Assembly: GCA_018433865.1 (NCBI GenBank) | Contig: JAHDQJ010000026.1 | Location: 1-64,000 of the forward strand | Length of the DNA stretch: 64,000 nucleotides | Direction of reading: 5' to 3' | Source of the DNA: Spirochaetales bacterium | GTDB taxonomy: Bacteria; Spirochaetota; Spirochaetia; Sphaerochaetales; Sphaerochaetaceae | Shown here: in pieces, positions 16,389 through 24,792 of the stretch | How positions within the stretch are numbered: the stretch's first letter is position 1 | How the letters are laid out: every line of letters begins with the position of its first letter | Position numbers and translations under genes: made by a program | Notes under the pieces: generated by a model | Database searches by the model: none | Told to the model about the DNA's origin: nothing | Seen by the model: the letters and a program-made list of their open reading frames with translations, nothing else

Positions 16389-17552
16389 ATGATCGTACAG
16401 GGAATCGACATCTTCAAGGATACTCCGGTGCAACTTACCGTGGAGCAGGGGAAGATCGTCGACCGGCAGCCGATACCGATGCGACAGGGACTGCCGTATC
16501 TGAGTCCCGCGTTCATCGATCTTCAGGTGAACGGGTATCGCGGGATCGACTACAGCGCACCGAGCATCAGCACCGCCGAGATCGCCACTTTGGTCGGTTA
16601 TCTCGCCGAATCGGGAACCGCACGACATGTTCCGACGATCATCACCAACAGTTCCGAGCGGATCTGCAACAATCTCGCTGCGATTGCCAAGGCGGTCGCA
16701 TCCGATCCGCTGGTCGCCGTCGCGATTCCTGCAATCCACGTGGAAGGACCGTTCATCAGCTCGGAAGACGGACCGCGCGGCGCGCACGATCGTGCCTTCG
16801 TCCGGGATCCCTCCATGAAGGAACTCGATGCGTGGATCGATGCCTCCGAAGGATTGCTCAGGATCGTGACCATCTCCCCGGAGCGTGAGGGATCGATCGA
16901 TTTCATCCGTCAGGCCGTATCGCGAGGAATCCTGGTGGCAATCGGCCATACGGGGGCATCTGCCGAGCAGATCGCCCAAGCGGTGGATGCGGGTGCGCGT
17001 CTGTCGACCCACCTGGGAAACGGAAGCCATGCACAGCTGCCACGGCTGAAGAACTACCTATGGGAACAGCTTGCGGAAGATCGGTTGACCAGTGGGCTCA
17101 TCGCCGATGGGCATCACCTGCCTTCCAGTGTCCTCAAGGTGTTCCTCAGGGCAAAGGGAGCACAGCGGATTTTCCTCGTCAGCGACGTGGCGTTCCTCGG
17201 CGGTTCAAGACCCGGTCGCTATACATGGGGCGATATCGCGGTGGAGGTGCATGCCGATGGGCATCTGGGACTCGCCGATACCCCCTATCTTGCGGGAGCG
17301 GGGCACCTCCTCGATACCTGCATTCCCAACTTCTGTGCAAGTACCGGCCTCCCGCTTGCCGAAAGCATCAAGCTTGCTACAGACAATCCTGCCGGTTTGC
17401 TGGCTCCCGGGACCCCGGTGGCACGCATGGAGGTGTCCGAGCGTGCCGATCTCGTGTTGTTCAGGACCCAAGGTGGCAATAAGAAGCTTCAGATCGAGCA
17501 GACGATCTTGGCGGGCACTACCCTCTACCGCTCCGAGGAGGCCCGGACATGA
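16389..17552 (+). CDS. nagA: N-acetylglucosamine-6-phosphate deacetylase family (NagA-like)
   Basis: 387 residues, amidohydrolase TIM barrel. The family removes the acetyl group from N-acetylglucosamine-6-phosphate. Metal and catalytic marks: PAFIDLQVNGYRG near residue 45, HVEGPFIS near 118, AIGHTGAS near 190, and the catalytic Asp in LVSDVAFLGG. The usual HLFNAM substrate loop is replaced by THLGNGSHAQLPRLKN, and TDA becomes SDV, so the substrate may differ from GlcNAc-6-P. GTGGAGGCGCAGCC precedes the ATG. It is the first gene of the operon, overlapping the regulator (ATGA). It is NagA-like but divergent. Confidence 0.82.
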   Translation: MIVQGIDIFKDTPVQLTVEQGKIVDRQPIPMRQGLPYLSPAFIDLQVNGYRGIDYSAPSISTAEIATLVGYLAESGTARHVPTIITNSSERICNNLAAIAKAVASDPLVAVAIPAIHVEGPFISSEDGPRGAHDRAFVRDPSMKELDAWIDASEGLLRIVTISPEREGSIDFIRQAVSRGILVAIGHTGASAEQIAQAVDAGARLSTHLGNGSHAQLPRLKNYLWEQLAEDRLTSGLIADGHHLPSSVLKVFLRAKGAQRIFLVSDVAFLGGSRPGRYTWGDIAVEVHADGHLGLADTPYLAGAGHLLDTCIPNFCASTGLPLAESIKLATDNPAGLLAPGTPVARMEVSERADLVLFRTQGGNKKLQIEQTILAGTTLYRSEEART

Positions 17553-18274
17553 CTCCCTCCAACGGCATGCATCGGATCACCCATGACAAGATCAGTGAAT
17601 CAGCATTGCAGAGCATCAAGCTCTATATCCTGGACAACAGCCTGAAGGCCGGTGATGCATTGCCCAGTGAATCCGAATTGTCGGAGACGCTCGGCATAAG
17701 CCGCGCATCGATCCGCGAGGCATTCCGTTCGCTCGAGGCCTTGGGAATCATCGTCACCGCGCAGGGGAAGGGGAGGTTCATCCGTGACTTCAATTACTCT
17801 GCGATGCTGGAGAACCTCAGCTACAACCTCAAGATACATGTCACCGATTTCAGGCAAATCATCGATGTCCGCATGGCATTGGAGGAGTCGTTCCTCAAGA
17901 TGGCCATGCGAATCCTCACCGAGGAGGATTTTTCCGAGCTGGAACGACTCCTTGTCCAAATGCAACGGATGATCGAAGCCCAGCAGGGAGAGGATGAGCT
18001 GGTGCGGATTCACACCCAGTTCCACCAACGGCTCTACGCCAAGTTGCACAATGAACTGCTGGAGAGCCTGATCGGTGTGTTTGCGACCTTCCAGCGGTTC
18101 CTCACCGTCATCAAGCAGTACAAGACCAGCAATTTCACCGAATTCCTTGCGCTTCACCGCAGCCTGATCGAAATGTTGCGTTCGCGCGACGAATCACGAG
18201 TCCACGCGTGCTTGCAAGAGCACTTCAAGGACGTCATCACCTGGAGCACCGAACATCGGGATCATATGATCTGA
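17549..18274 (+). CDS. GntR-family (FadR/FCD subfamily) regulator
   Basis: 241 residues. The winged helix is at residues ~10-75 (LKAGDALPSESELSETLGIS, RASIREAFRSLEALG). An all-helical FCD ligand domain follows (VRMALEESFLKMAMR and a His-containing IHTQFHQRLY). FCD domains bind a small acid or sugar phosphate with a metal. GAGGAGGCCCGGAC precedes the ATG, and the gene overlaps nagA by four bases. It should repress its own operon through the TTGTCAGACAA site at 16350. Confidence 0.9.
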   Translation: MTPSNGMHRITHDKISESALQSIKLYILDNSLKAGDALPSESELSETLGISRASIREAFRSLEALGIIVTAQGKGRFIRDFNYSAMLENLSYNLKIHVTDFRQIIDVRMALEESFLKMAMRILTEEDFSELERLLVQMQRMIEAQQGEDELVRIHTQFHQRLYAKLHNELLESLIGVFATFQRFLTVIKQYKTSNFTEFLALHRSLIEMLRSRDESRVHACLQEHFKDVITWSTEHRDHMI

Positions 18275-18308
18275 TGGATTACAAAAACGCATGAAGGAGG
18301 AGGACGAT

Positions 18309-19304
18309 ATGAAGAAGATTCTGCTCGTCATCTGCATGGTCGCCATCGTAGCTTCGATGGCATTCGCACAGGGGCAGGCTGACAAGGCCATGACCATCAA
18401 GCTCGGCCATATCAGGGATGCAGAGCACCCGACGCACAAAGGCGCGCTGCTCTTCGCCGATCTGGTGAAGGAGAAGACCGACGGACGCATTACCGTGAAC
18501 GTGTATCCCAACAGTCAGCTCGGCGGCATCCAGGAGATGTTCGCCCAGATGAAGACTGGTGATCTTGAGCTGGCCTACGGCGGTATCAACACGCTGGCAT
18601 TCATCAAGGGGGGAGAGGCGTTCGAGATCACCGCGATCCCATTCCTCTACCGTGATTATGAGCACATGAGGAAGGCGATGCTTTCCGATGAGTTCAAGCC
18701 TCTGGTCGCCGCGGCTGAGCAAGCCACCGGCGTCAAGATCCTGAACATCACCGGAGATACCGCTCCGCGCGGACTCACCGCGAACAAGAAGATTCTCAGC
18801 CCTGCCGACTTCAAGGGCCTGAAGATCAGGACAGCCGCGAGCGAAGTCGTGCTGCGGGTCATGAAGCAACTCGGAGCCTTGCCGCAGCAGGTGCCTCTCG
18901 CAGACCTGTACGTCTCGCTGAAGACGGGAGTCGTGGACGCCCAGGAGAATGGTGCGATCACCGTAGCGAACACCAGCATGTTCGAAGTCCAGAAGTTCTA
19001 CATGAAGACCGACTACATCCGCGACATCGAGACCTTCTACATGAGCCCCGCGTTCTGGGACAAGCTCTCGGATGCCGACAAGCAGGCCATTCGTGATGCA
19101 AGCGAGGAAGCAGGCGCGTTGGTCACCAAGCTGACGAACGAACAGTTGCAGAGTGCCTACCAGAAACTCTCGGAGCACATGACCGTCGTCACCGAACCCG
19201 AACTCCGCCTCGGCGAGATCCGCGCGGCGATCGAGGGTGTGTTCAATGACTGGGAAGGGGTGAAGTGGCCAGCCGGTCTGCTTGAGAAGATCAAGAACAT
19301 GTAA
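18309..19304 (+). CDS. dctP: TRAP transporter solute-binding protein (amino-sugar operon)
   Basis: 331 residues with signal peptide (MKKILLVICMVAIVASMAFAQG). DctP family: IKLGHIRDAEHPTHKGA, NVYPNSQLGG, PFLYRDYEHMRKAM, and DTAPRGLTANKKILSPADFK with KGLKIRTAAS, which contains the carboxylate-binding Arg. The start at 18309 follows GGAGGAGGACGAT; the longer frame begins inside the ribosome site. Between a deacetylase and two NagB-type genes, the ligand is probably an acidic or N-acetylated amino sugar (for example a sialic- or uronic-acid-like sugar), by analogy to SiaP. A hairpin follows. Confidence 0.92.
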   Translation: MKKILLVICMVAIVASMAFAQGQADKAMTIKLGHIRDAEHPTHKGALLFADLVKEKTDGRITVNVYPNSQLGGIQEMFAQMKTGDLELAYGGINTLAFIKGGEAFEITAIPFLYRDYEHMRKAMLSDEFKPLVAAAEQATGVKILNITGDTAPRGLTANKKILSPADFKGLKIRTAASEVVLRVMKQLGALPQQVPLADLYVSLKTGVVDAQENGAITVANTSMFEVQKFYMKTDYIRDIETFYMSPAFWDKLSDADKQAIRDASEEAGALVTKLTNEQLQSAYQKLSEHMTVVTEPELRLGEIRAAIEGVFNDWEGVKWPAGLLEKIKNM

Positions 19305-19317
19305 TCGGATCATCGGG

Positions 19318-19351
19318 CGGACCGTGGGGCCTTTCCCTGGCTCCACGGCCG
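19318..19351 (+). terminator. intra-operon hairpin after second dctP
   Basis: CGG(A)CCGTGGGGCC pairs with GGCTCCACGGCCG (one bulge, one G-U). It lies 14 bases after the stop, with no T-run. Probably stabilises or attenuates, as for the hairpin at 10136-10165. Confidence 0.65.
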
Positions 19352-19376
19352 CTCTTCATCATCTGCAGGAGTACCT

Positions 19377-20654
19377 ATGATTATCATAATGTTCGTGCTG
19401 CTGTTCCTCATGATCGGACTTGGATTCACCATCTGGTTCGCAATGGGAGCCAGCGGAGTCCTCTACCTGCTCATCCGGGGCGATGTGTCGCTCCGACTCA
19501 TCGTCAGCCAGATGGTCGCGGGAGTCAATTCCGATACCTTGATCGCGATTCCCTTCTTCATACTGGCCGGGAACCTGATGAGCGTTTCTGGCATCACGAA
19601 AAAGCTGACCGATTTCGCTGACTTCTTCGTCGGGCGCTATCGGGCAGGACTTGCCTATGTCTCGATCGTGGTCTCGGTCTTCATGGCAGGGATTTCCGGC
19701 TCAGCCGTATCGGATGCGAGTAGCACCTCGGCGGTCCTGCATCCCATCATGAAGCGACGCGGGTATGATGATACCTTCTCCGCTGCGATCAACTCGAGCT
19801 CAGCGGTGATCGGACCGATCATCCCGCCGAGCATCCCGATGCTGCAAATCGGCATCATCAGCGGAATCTCGATTGGAAAGATGTTCATAGGAGGTTTCAT
19901 TCCGGGTCTGCTGATCGCGATGATTCTCTGGATACTGGTCACCTACCAAGCAAACAAGCGTGGTTACAAGGCAGTGACGGTAGAACGTTCCTGGAAGAAG
20001 TTCCGCGGTCTGCTCAAGGATACGATCCTCGCGCTGCTTGCACCGCTGATCATCATCAGCGGCGTCGTGTTCGGATTCGTCACCCTCGTGGAGGTAGCGG
20101 CCCTCTCGATCATCTACATCCTGGTCATCAGCGTGTTCGTCTACAGGAGCATCACGATCAAGTCCTTCTTCAAGACCGTGACCGACACCGCTGTCTTCTG
20201 CTCTTCGATCATGGTCATATTCGCAGTGGTCGGCATCTACCAGTATATCGTCTCCAGCGAACAGCTTGGGCAGCAGCTGCTCTCGCTGATCGAAGCGATG
20301 AATCTTTCGCGCAACATGTTCCTTCTGGTGAGCATGATCTTCTTCCTGCTCATGGGATGCATCCTCGATGCGGTTCCCGTGATGCTCATATTCTTCCCGG
20401 TCCTGTTGCCGGTTGCCCTCTCGCTGGGAATCGATCCGGTGCACTATGGCGTCATCGTGGTGTTCAACCTGATGATCGGCCTGGTCACTCCGCCTGTGGG
20501 AGCATTGCTCTTCATCCAGACGAAGATCGCGAAGGTCGGGATCAATGAGCTGGTGAGAGAGATGTGGCCCCATATCGGGGCATTGGTGGCAGTGCTCATG
20601 CTGATCACCTACGTCCCTCAGTTGGTCACCTGGTTGCCCAACCTTATATTCTAG
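19377..20654 (+). CDS. dctM: TRAP transporter large permease
   Basis: 425 residues, exactly the same length as the first dctM and of the same family: AGNLMSVSGITKKLTDFADF, AGISGSAVSDASSTSAVLHP, PPSIPMLQIGIISGISIG, and GLVTPPVGALLFIQTKIA at the C-terminus. CAGGAGTACCT precedes the ATG. Unusually the large permease precedes the small one (P-M-Q order), whereas the first island has P-Q-M, so the two TRAP systems were not copied from each other as blocks. Confidence 0.92.
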   Translation: MIIIMFVLLFLMIGLGFTIWFAMGASGVLYLLIRGDVSLRLIVSQMVAGVNSDTLIAIPFFILAGNLMSVSGITKKLTDFADFFVGRYRAGLAYVSIVVSVFMAGISGSAVSDASSTSAVLHPIMKRRGYDDTFSAAINSSSAVIGPIIPPSIPMLQIGIISGISIGKMFIGGFIPGLLIAMILWILVTYQANKRGYKAVTVERSWKKFRGLLKDTILALLAPLIIISGVVFGFVTLVEVAALSIIYILVISVFVYRSITIKSFFKTVTDTAVFCSSIMVIFAVVGIYQYIVSSEQLGQQLLSLIEAMNLSRNMFLLVSMIFFLLMGCILDAVPVMLIFFPVLLPVALSLGIDPVHYGVIVVFNLMIGLVTPPVGALLFIQTKIAKVGINELVREMWPHIGALVAVLMLITYVPQLVTWLPNLIF

Positions 20655-20663
20655 GAGGTCCCG

Positions 20664-21134
20664 ATGTTTGCAAGGATCATGAAAACCTGTGAATCGGTGA
20701 TGACCAAGATCACCGGTGCGTTATTCTTCATCGTGCTTCTGGTAACGGTGACCAACATCTTGCTGCGAAATGTACTGGGGGTATCCTGGCTTTTCATGGA
20801 TGCCATACTGCGACTGAGTTTCATCTGGATGGTCTTTACCGGGACCGCGGTCCTCTACTACCGGAACGATCATCTGGTGATGGATTTCTTTAGTGGCAAG
20901 TTCTCGCCGAAACTTGCCTCCCGCATCATGCTCGTCCAGCATGTACTGTTCCTCGCGTTCGCCGTCATCATGGTGATCTACGGATTGCAGGTGACGCGGG
21001 TGCGGATGGGCATCCCGTTCGAAACCTGGAAACTTCCTACCGGATACGCGTATGTCGCCGTCCCGATCAACGGTCTGTTGATGGGACTCTTCTGCATAGA
21101 CAAAATATTCTCAACCAAAGGAGCCACCACATGA
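20664..21134 (+). CDS. dctQ: TRAP transporter small permease
   Basis: 156 residues with four membrane segments. The DctQ marks are VTNILLRNVLGVSWLFMD, LSFIWMVFTGTAVLYY, and HLVMDFF. AGGAGGTCCCG precedes the ATG. Its stop overlaps the start of the next gene (ATGA), coupling transport to the SIS protein. Confidence 0.87.
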   Translation: MFARIMKTCESVMTKITGALFFIVLLVTVTNILLRNVLGVSWLFMDAILRLSFIWMVFTGTAVLYYRNDHLVMDFFSGKFSPKLASRIMLVQHVLFLAFAVIMVIYGLQVTRVRMGIPFETWKLPTGYAYVAVPINGLLMGLFCIDKIFSTKGATT

Positions 21135-21889
21135 CCAACGAGACCAAGACCTATCTTGAGTCGACACAATCGCTGTTCACGAAGATTGCGACCGACAATC
21201 CCCAGCTTGAAGCCGCCGCACGCGTCATGGCACGCAAGATTGCCGATGGAGGACTGATCCATGTGATCGGGCCGGGCGGGCATTCGAACATTGCGGTCGA
21301 GGAGGTCCTCTGGAGGGCAGGGGGCCTGGTTCCCATCAACTCCATACTCGATGCGGGAACGAACCTCATCCACGGTGCGAAACGTTCGAACTATGTGGAA
21401 CGGACCGTCGGGTATGCGAAACAGGTTCTCGATTCCTACAGGGTAGGACGCGAACCGGGAGAGGTGATCATCATCGTCAATGCTTATGGGATCAACCCGA
21501 TGACCATCGATACCGTCGAGGAGGCGAAGAGGCGGAAGATGACTTCGATCGCCATCACCACCAACAGTTTCGCGGACAAGCTCGCCCCGGATCATCCCTC
21601 GCGCCATCCCTCAGCCAAGAACCTCTATCAGGAGGCCGATTATTGGATCAACTGCCATGTTCCCTATGGTGATGCGGTCGTCGAGGTCGAGGGGGTAAGC
21701 CAGAAGACCGGTCCGACGGCAACGCTGTGCAATGTGTTCACGATGAACCTGCTGATGATCGAGACGATCCGCCAGCTTTCGCAGATGGGCATCGATCCTC
21801 CGGTGTGGATGAGCGCGAACCTCCCCGGTGGTGATGAGAAGAACAAGCGCAACGAAGATACCTATGCTTCGCGCATCAGGCACCTGTAG
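21131..21889 (+). CDS. SIS-domain sugar-phosphate protein (UPF0309-like)
   Basis: 252 residues, a single SIS (sugar isomerase) domain: GGLIHVIGPGGHSNIAVEE near residues 40-58 and the second phosphosugar strand EVIIIVNAYGINPMTID. SIS domains bind sugar phosphates and act as isomerases, deaminases or sensors. The form resembles the UPF0309 group, often found with amino-sugar genes. It follows dctQ with a four-base overlap and precedes two NagB-family genes. It may be an aldose-ketose isomerase or an etherase-like enzyme in amino-sugar use; the precise reaction is unknown. Confidence 0.78.
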   Translation: MTNETKTYLESTQSLFTKIATDNPQLEAAARVMARKIADGGLIHVIGPGGHSNIAVEEVLWRAGGLVPINSILDAGTNLIHGAKRSNYVERTVGYAKQVLDSYRVGREPGEVIIIVNAYGINPMTIDTVEEAKRRKMTSIAITTNSFADKLAPDHPSRHPSAKNLYQEADYWINCHVPYGDAVVEVEGVSQKTGPTATLCNVFTMNLLMIETIRQLSQMGIDPPVWMSANLPGGDEKNKRNEDTYASRIRHL

Positions 21890-21899
21890 GAGGATGGCA

Positions 21900-22856
21900 A
21901 TGACCATGCAATCGGGAAAGACCGTACTGAATATTGTCAAGGATGAGATGGCGATGGGCAGCGAGGCTGCTGTCCTTGCCATGAAATCGCTCAAGGAGGC
22001 CTCCTTGGCGGGCAAGAAGACTGTGCTGTGGATGATGGCCGCCCCGAGCGGATTCACCTTCTACAAATCCTTTGTCGAATTGGCCGCGCAGGACAAGGAG
22101 TTCCGACAGGTACTCTCCGCTACCGAGTTCTTCCAATTCGACGATTATCCGGTGGCAAGGAGCGATCACCGGTTTCCCATCACCTTCCGGCATCTGTTGG
22201 AAACCTATTTCTTCGGGCCGTTGGAAAAGATCGTCGGAAGGTTGCCTGGCAAGCACCTGCTGGAGATGACCGGAACCGATTCAGATGCACGCGTGATCGC
22301 CACGTATGAGGAAGCATTGAAAAATCGATTGGCAGATGCAGGTACCTATGTGCTTGAGATCAAGGGCATCGGAATGGATGGGCACTGGGGCTTCCATGGG
22401 AGCGAGACACCGCTCCAGGATCCTCCGAGGATGATGCAGGTACCGATGAACCGCCTGAACATCCAACAGCAGATGCTCGATTGGCCGCAATATTTCCCCA
22501 ATGCGGAAGCGGTGCCTCGTGAGGCGGTGACCGCCAATGTCGCCCTGTTCATGCAATCAGACCGGGTCATTGACCTGGTTCCGCAGGAGGGGAAAGCCTT
22601 CGCGGTGCTTGCCACCTACGGACCGAAGGGCATCTCTCCCTTGGTTCCCTCCTCCAAGCTGAAAGACCATCCCGATTCGCACGCATTCCTCACGGAAAAG
22701 GCCTCCTGGGCACTACGGGAGTATGTGTCGGGTGGAAAGCTGACCGACGAGATGGTTGCCCGCCTGAAAGGCATCTGGAAGAACGACGCGAACAAGGAAT
22801 TGCAGCGTCACAACGAACATCTGATGGTCGAGATTCTCCTCCATGTGTTCGGATGA
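21900..22856 (+). CDS. divergent glucosamine-6-phosphate isomerase-like protein
   Basis: 318 residues, NagB/6-phosphogluconolactonase fold but longer than NagB (~250). The counterpart of the NagB active-site segment GxGENGHxxFNDP is present as GIGMDGHWGFHGSETP, so the catalytic His and surroundings are kept but the Glu-Asn pair is changed to Met-Asp. FQFDDYPVARSDHRFPITFRH corresponds to FHLDEYxGLPxxHPxSF. The start at ATG 21900 lies 6 bases after AGGAGG; ATG 21894 abuts it. It is followed at once by a regular nagB, so a distinct deaminase or lactonase step is likely. Confidence 0.75.
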   Translation: MTMQSGKTVLNIVKDEMAMGSEAAVLAMKSLKEASLAGKKTVLWMMAAPSGFTFYKSFVELAAQDKEFRQVLSATEFFQFDDYPVARSDHRFPITFRHLLETYFFGPLEKIVGRLPGKHLLEMTGTDSDARVIATYEEALKNRLADAGTYVLEIKGIGMDGHWGFHGSETPLQDPPRMMQVPMNRLNIQQQMLDWPQYFPNAEAVPREAVTANVALFMQSDRVIDLVPQEGKAFAVLATYGPKGISPLVPSSKLKDHPDSHAFLTEKASWALREYVSGGKLTDEMVARLKGIWKNDANKELQRHNEHLMVEILLHVFG

Positions 22857-22862
22857 ACAGCC

Positions 22863-23612
22863 ATGCACGAACGTGTGACCATCATCCGGGACAAGCGGGA
22901 GCTTGGCCGTGAAGCTGCACGGATGGGTGCCTCCTTCATCAGGGAGGCGATTTCCAAGACCGGCCAGTCGACGATCATCCTCGCCACCGGAGCCAGCCAG
23001 TTCGAAATGCTCGAGGCCTTGGTGCAAGAGGATGTCGATTGGTCGCGTGTCGAGGTGTTTCACCTGGATGAATATATCGGTCTTCCGGTATCGCACCCCG
23101 CGAGCTTCCGCAACTACTTGCTCAACCGCTTCGTCGCGAGGGTCGTGAACCTGCGTGTATTTCATGCGATCTGGGGTGATGCGGGTGATCTCGCAGCGGA
23201 GATCGATCGGATCTCCTCGTTGATCACGGAAAGGAAAGTCGATGTCGCATTCGTAGGAGTAGGGGAGAATGGACACGTGGCGTTCAATGACCCACCTGCT
23301 GATTTCGAAACTGAAGCACCCTATCTGATCGTAGAACTTGATGAGGCATGCAGGAAGCAACAGATAGGCGAAGGGTGGTTCGACTCACTTGAGGAAGTGC
23401 CCCCGAGAGCGGTCACCATGTCGGTCAGGCAGATCATGAAAAGTCGCCATCTCATCGTCACCTCTCCGGATGCACGCAAGGCCAGCGCAGTGCACAGTGC
23501 ACTCGAGGGACCGCTATCGAACCAGTGTCCCGCATCGATCTTGCGTGCGCACCCCGATTGCCATTGGTACTTGGATGGGGATTCCTCCTCATTGCTGGGG
23601 GAAACTTGCTAG
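22863..23612 (+). CDS. nagB: glucosamine-6-phosphate deaminase
   Basis: 249 residues, NagB length. The hallmark segments are intact: ILATGASQFEMLEAL (phosphate loop; usually TGSTP), VFHLDEYIGLPVSHPASFRNY, and VGVGENGHVAFNDPPADF with the catalytic residues. It converts glucosamine-6-phosphate to fructose-6-phosphate and ammonia, the last step before glycolysis. The ribosome site is weak; with only 6 bases after the previous stop, translation is probably coupled. It is the last gene of the operon, followed by a strong terminator. Confidence 0.9.
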   Translation: MHERVTIIRDKRELGREAARMGASFIREAISKTGQSTIILATGASQFEMLEALVQEDVDWSRVEVFHLDEYIGLPVSHPASFRNYLLNRFVARVVNLRVFHAIWGDAGDLAAEIDRISSLITERKVDVAFVGVGENGHVAFNDPPADFETEAPYLIVELDEACRKQQIGEGWFDSLEEVPPRAVTMSVRQIMKSRHLIVTSPDARKASAVHSALEGPLSNQCPASILRAHPDCHWYLDGDSSSLLGETC

Positions 23613-23623
23613 GGCGGAAAAAG

Positions 23624-23656
23624 AAAAGGCCGGCTTCCCGAGAGAGCCGGCCTTTT
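23624..23656. terminator. bidirectional rho-independent terminator
   Basis: AAAAGGCCGGCT / AGCCGGCCTTTT forms a perfect 12-bp stem with a nine-base loop and A/T tails on both sides. It serves both nagB (plus) and the convergent M24 gene (minus). Confidence 0.9.
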
Positions 23657-23661
23657 CGCCA

Positions 23662-24768
23662 TCAATATTTTTCCAGGATATCGCATCGGGTGTAGGTCTT
23701 TCCTCCGACCGTCACCGTATTCTCGGGGAAGAGGACTCCCCTGGTGACGAACTCGAATCCACCCTTGTGCACGATAATCGTATCCTCGCTCTTCGTTCCC
23801 GTGATGGAGGGGTTCCAGCAGAACGCCTGGTTTTCCATGACCGGAAGCTGGAGTGCAGGATCCACCCGATAGTCACGGTTCGCATACCCGATGGGACCGC
23901 CGAGGTGGTGCTTGTCGAACTCAGAGGCATAGCCGTACTTCTCGTAGAGCGCCTTCGCGGCCAGCAGCGGTTCGTTGTAGGGACGGCCCACCACCGTCTT
24001 CTGCATCAAGGTGCAGTCGATCTCCTGGTTGATCCGGTACTGCTTGCGCAGTTCATCGGTCACCGGGACGAAGTTGATATACCGGGTAAGGCAGACGGTG
24101 AGTCCCCACTTGCGCATGTTGCCACCGATCTGCACACGTTCCTTCATCTTGTTCATGGTCGGAATGGCGTGCCGGTAGTTGTAAAGCCTCTCGTCAGCAG
24201 CACACATGAGGCTGGTGAACTCCATCCCCTGGTCATAGAGCGCCATGGCGACACGTTTCACCGCCTCGATTTCAGTGAGTCCGGGCCGCAACGACATCGC
24301 AGCTTCTTCCATGGCAAGCGAGGCCATGTAGCCGACCTGCTTGATCCGCTCCACTTCTCCCGCTGTCAGCGAGAGACGCAGTTTCTTCACCTCGTTGTCG
24401 ATGTTCGCTCCCAAGGGACTGGTGAAATCTAGTCCGAGCTTGCCGGAAGGCACCAAGGTCTTCAGGGTCCTGGTTTCGAAGCCGGTGTCATGCCAGACAG
24501 CCGAGTGCATGGCGAATCCAAGATCCTCAAGTTGCTCCTCGTCGAGCATCCGCTGTTTCTCGATATCATTGGTGATCGCGTACGCTTCGGCTTGGGTGAC
24601 CAAAAGACCGACCATGCCCATCTCTCCCCAGCCAAGATAGTTCTGTCCGCCGCAGGTCAGCCATGCGAAATCGTCCTGTCGCTTCAGATAGACGCCATCG
24701 AGACCGAGTGTCAGCATGAGCGATCTGATCCGCTCGAGTTTGATTGCCAGCTCTTCTTTCCTTGTCAT
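23662..24768 (-). CDS. M24 pita-bread fold protein lacking most metal ligands
   Basis: 368 residues. The N-terminal creatinase-like domain (LDGVYLKRQDDFAWLTCGGQ) and C-terminal pita-bread domain are both present. In metal-dependent M24 peptidases two Asp, one His and two Glu bind metal. Here the Asp positions read Gly/Asn and Cys (VQIGGNMRKWGLTVCLTR), the His remains (HHLGGPIGY), the first Glu is Asn (CWNPSITG), and the second remains (KSEDT). It is therefore unlikely to be a metallopeptidase; creatinase and ectoine hydrolase are metal-free members of the fold. It is the last gene of the TTT operon, 24 bases after the LarA-like gene. Substrate unknown. Confidence 0.8.
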   Translation of the reverse strand: MTRKEELAIKLERIRSLMLTLGLDGVYLKRQDDFAWLTCGGQNYLGWGEMGMVGLLVTQAEAYAITNDIEKQRMLDEEQLEDLGFAMHSAVWHDTGFETRTLKTLVPSGKLGLDFTSPLGANIDNEVKKLRLSLTAGEVERIKQVGYMASLAMEEAAMSLRPGLTEIEAVKRVAMALYDQGMEFTSLMCAADERLYNYRHAIPTMNKMKERVQIGGNMRKWGLTVCLTRYINFVPVTDELRKQYRINQEIDCTLMQKTVVGRPYNEPLLAAKALYEKYGYASEFDKHHLGGPIGYANRDYRVDPALQLPVMENQAFCWNPSITGTKSEDTIIVHKGGFEFVTRGVLFPENTVTVGGKTYTRCDILEKY

Positions 24769-24792
24769 GTACTTACCGCCTTCATGGATGTG

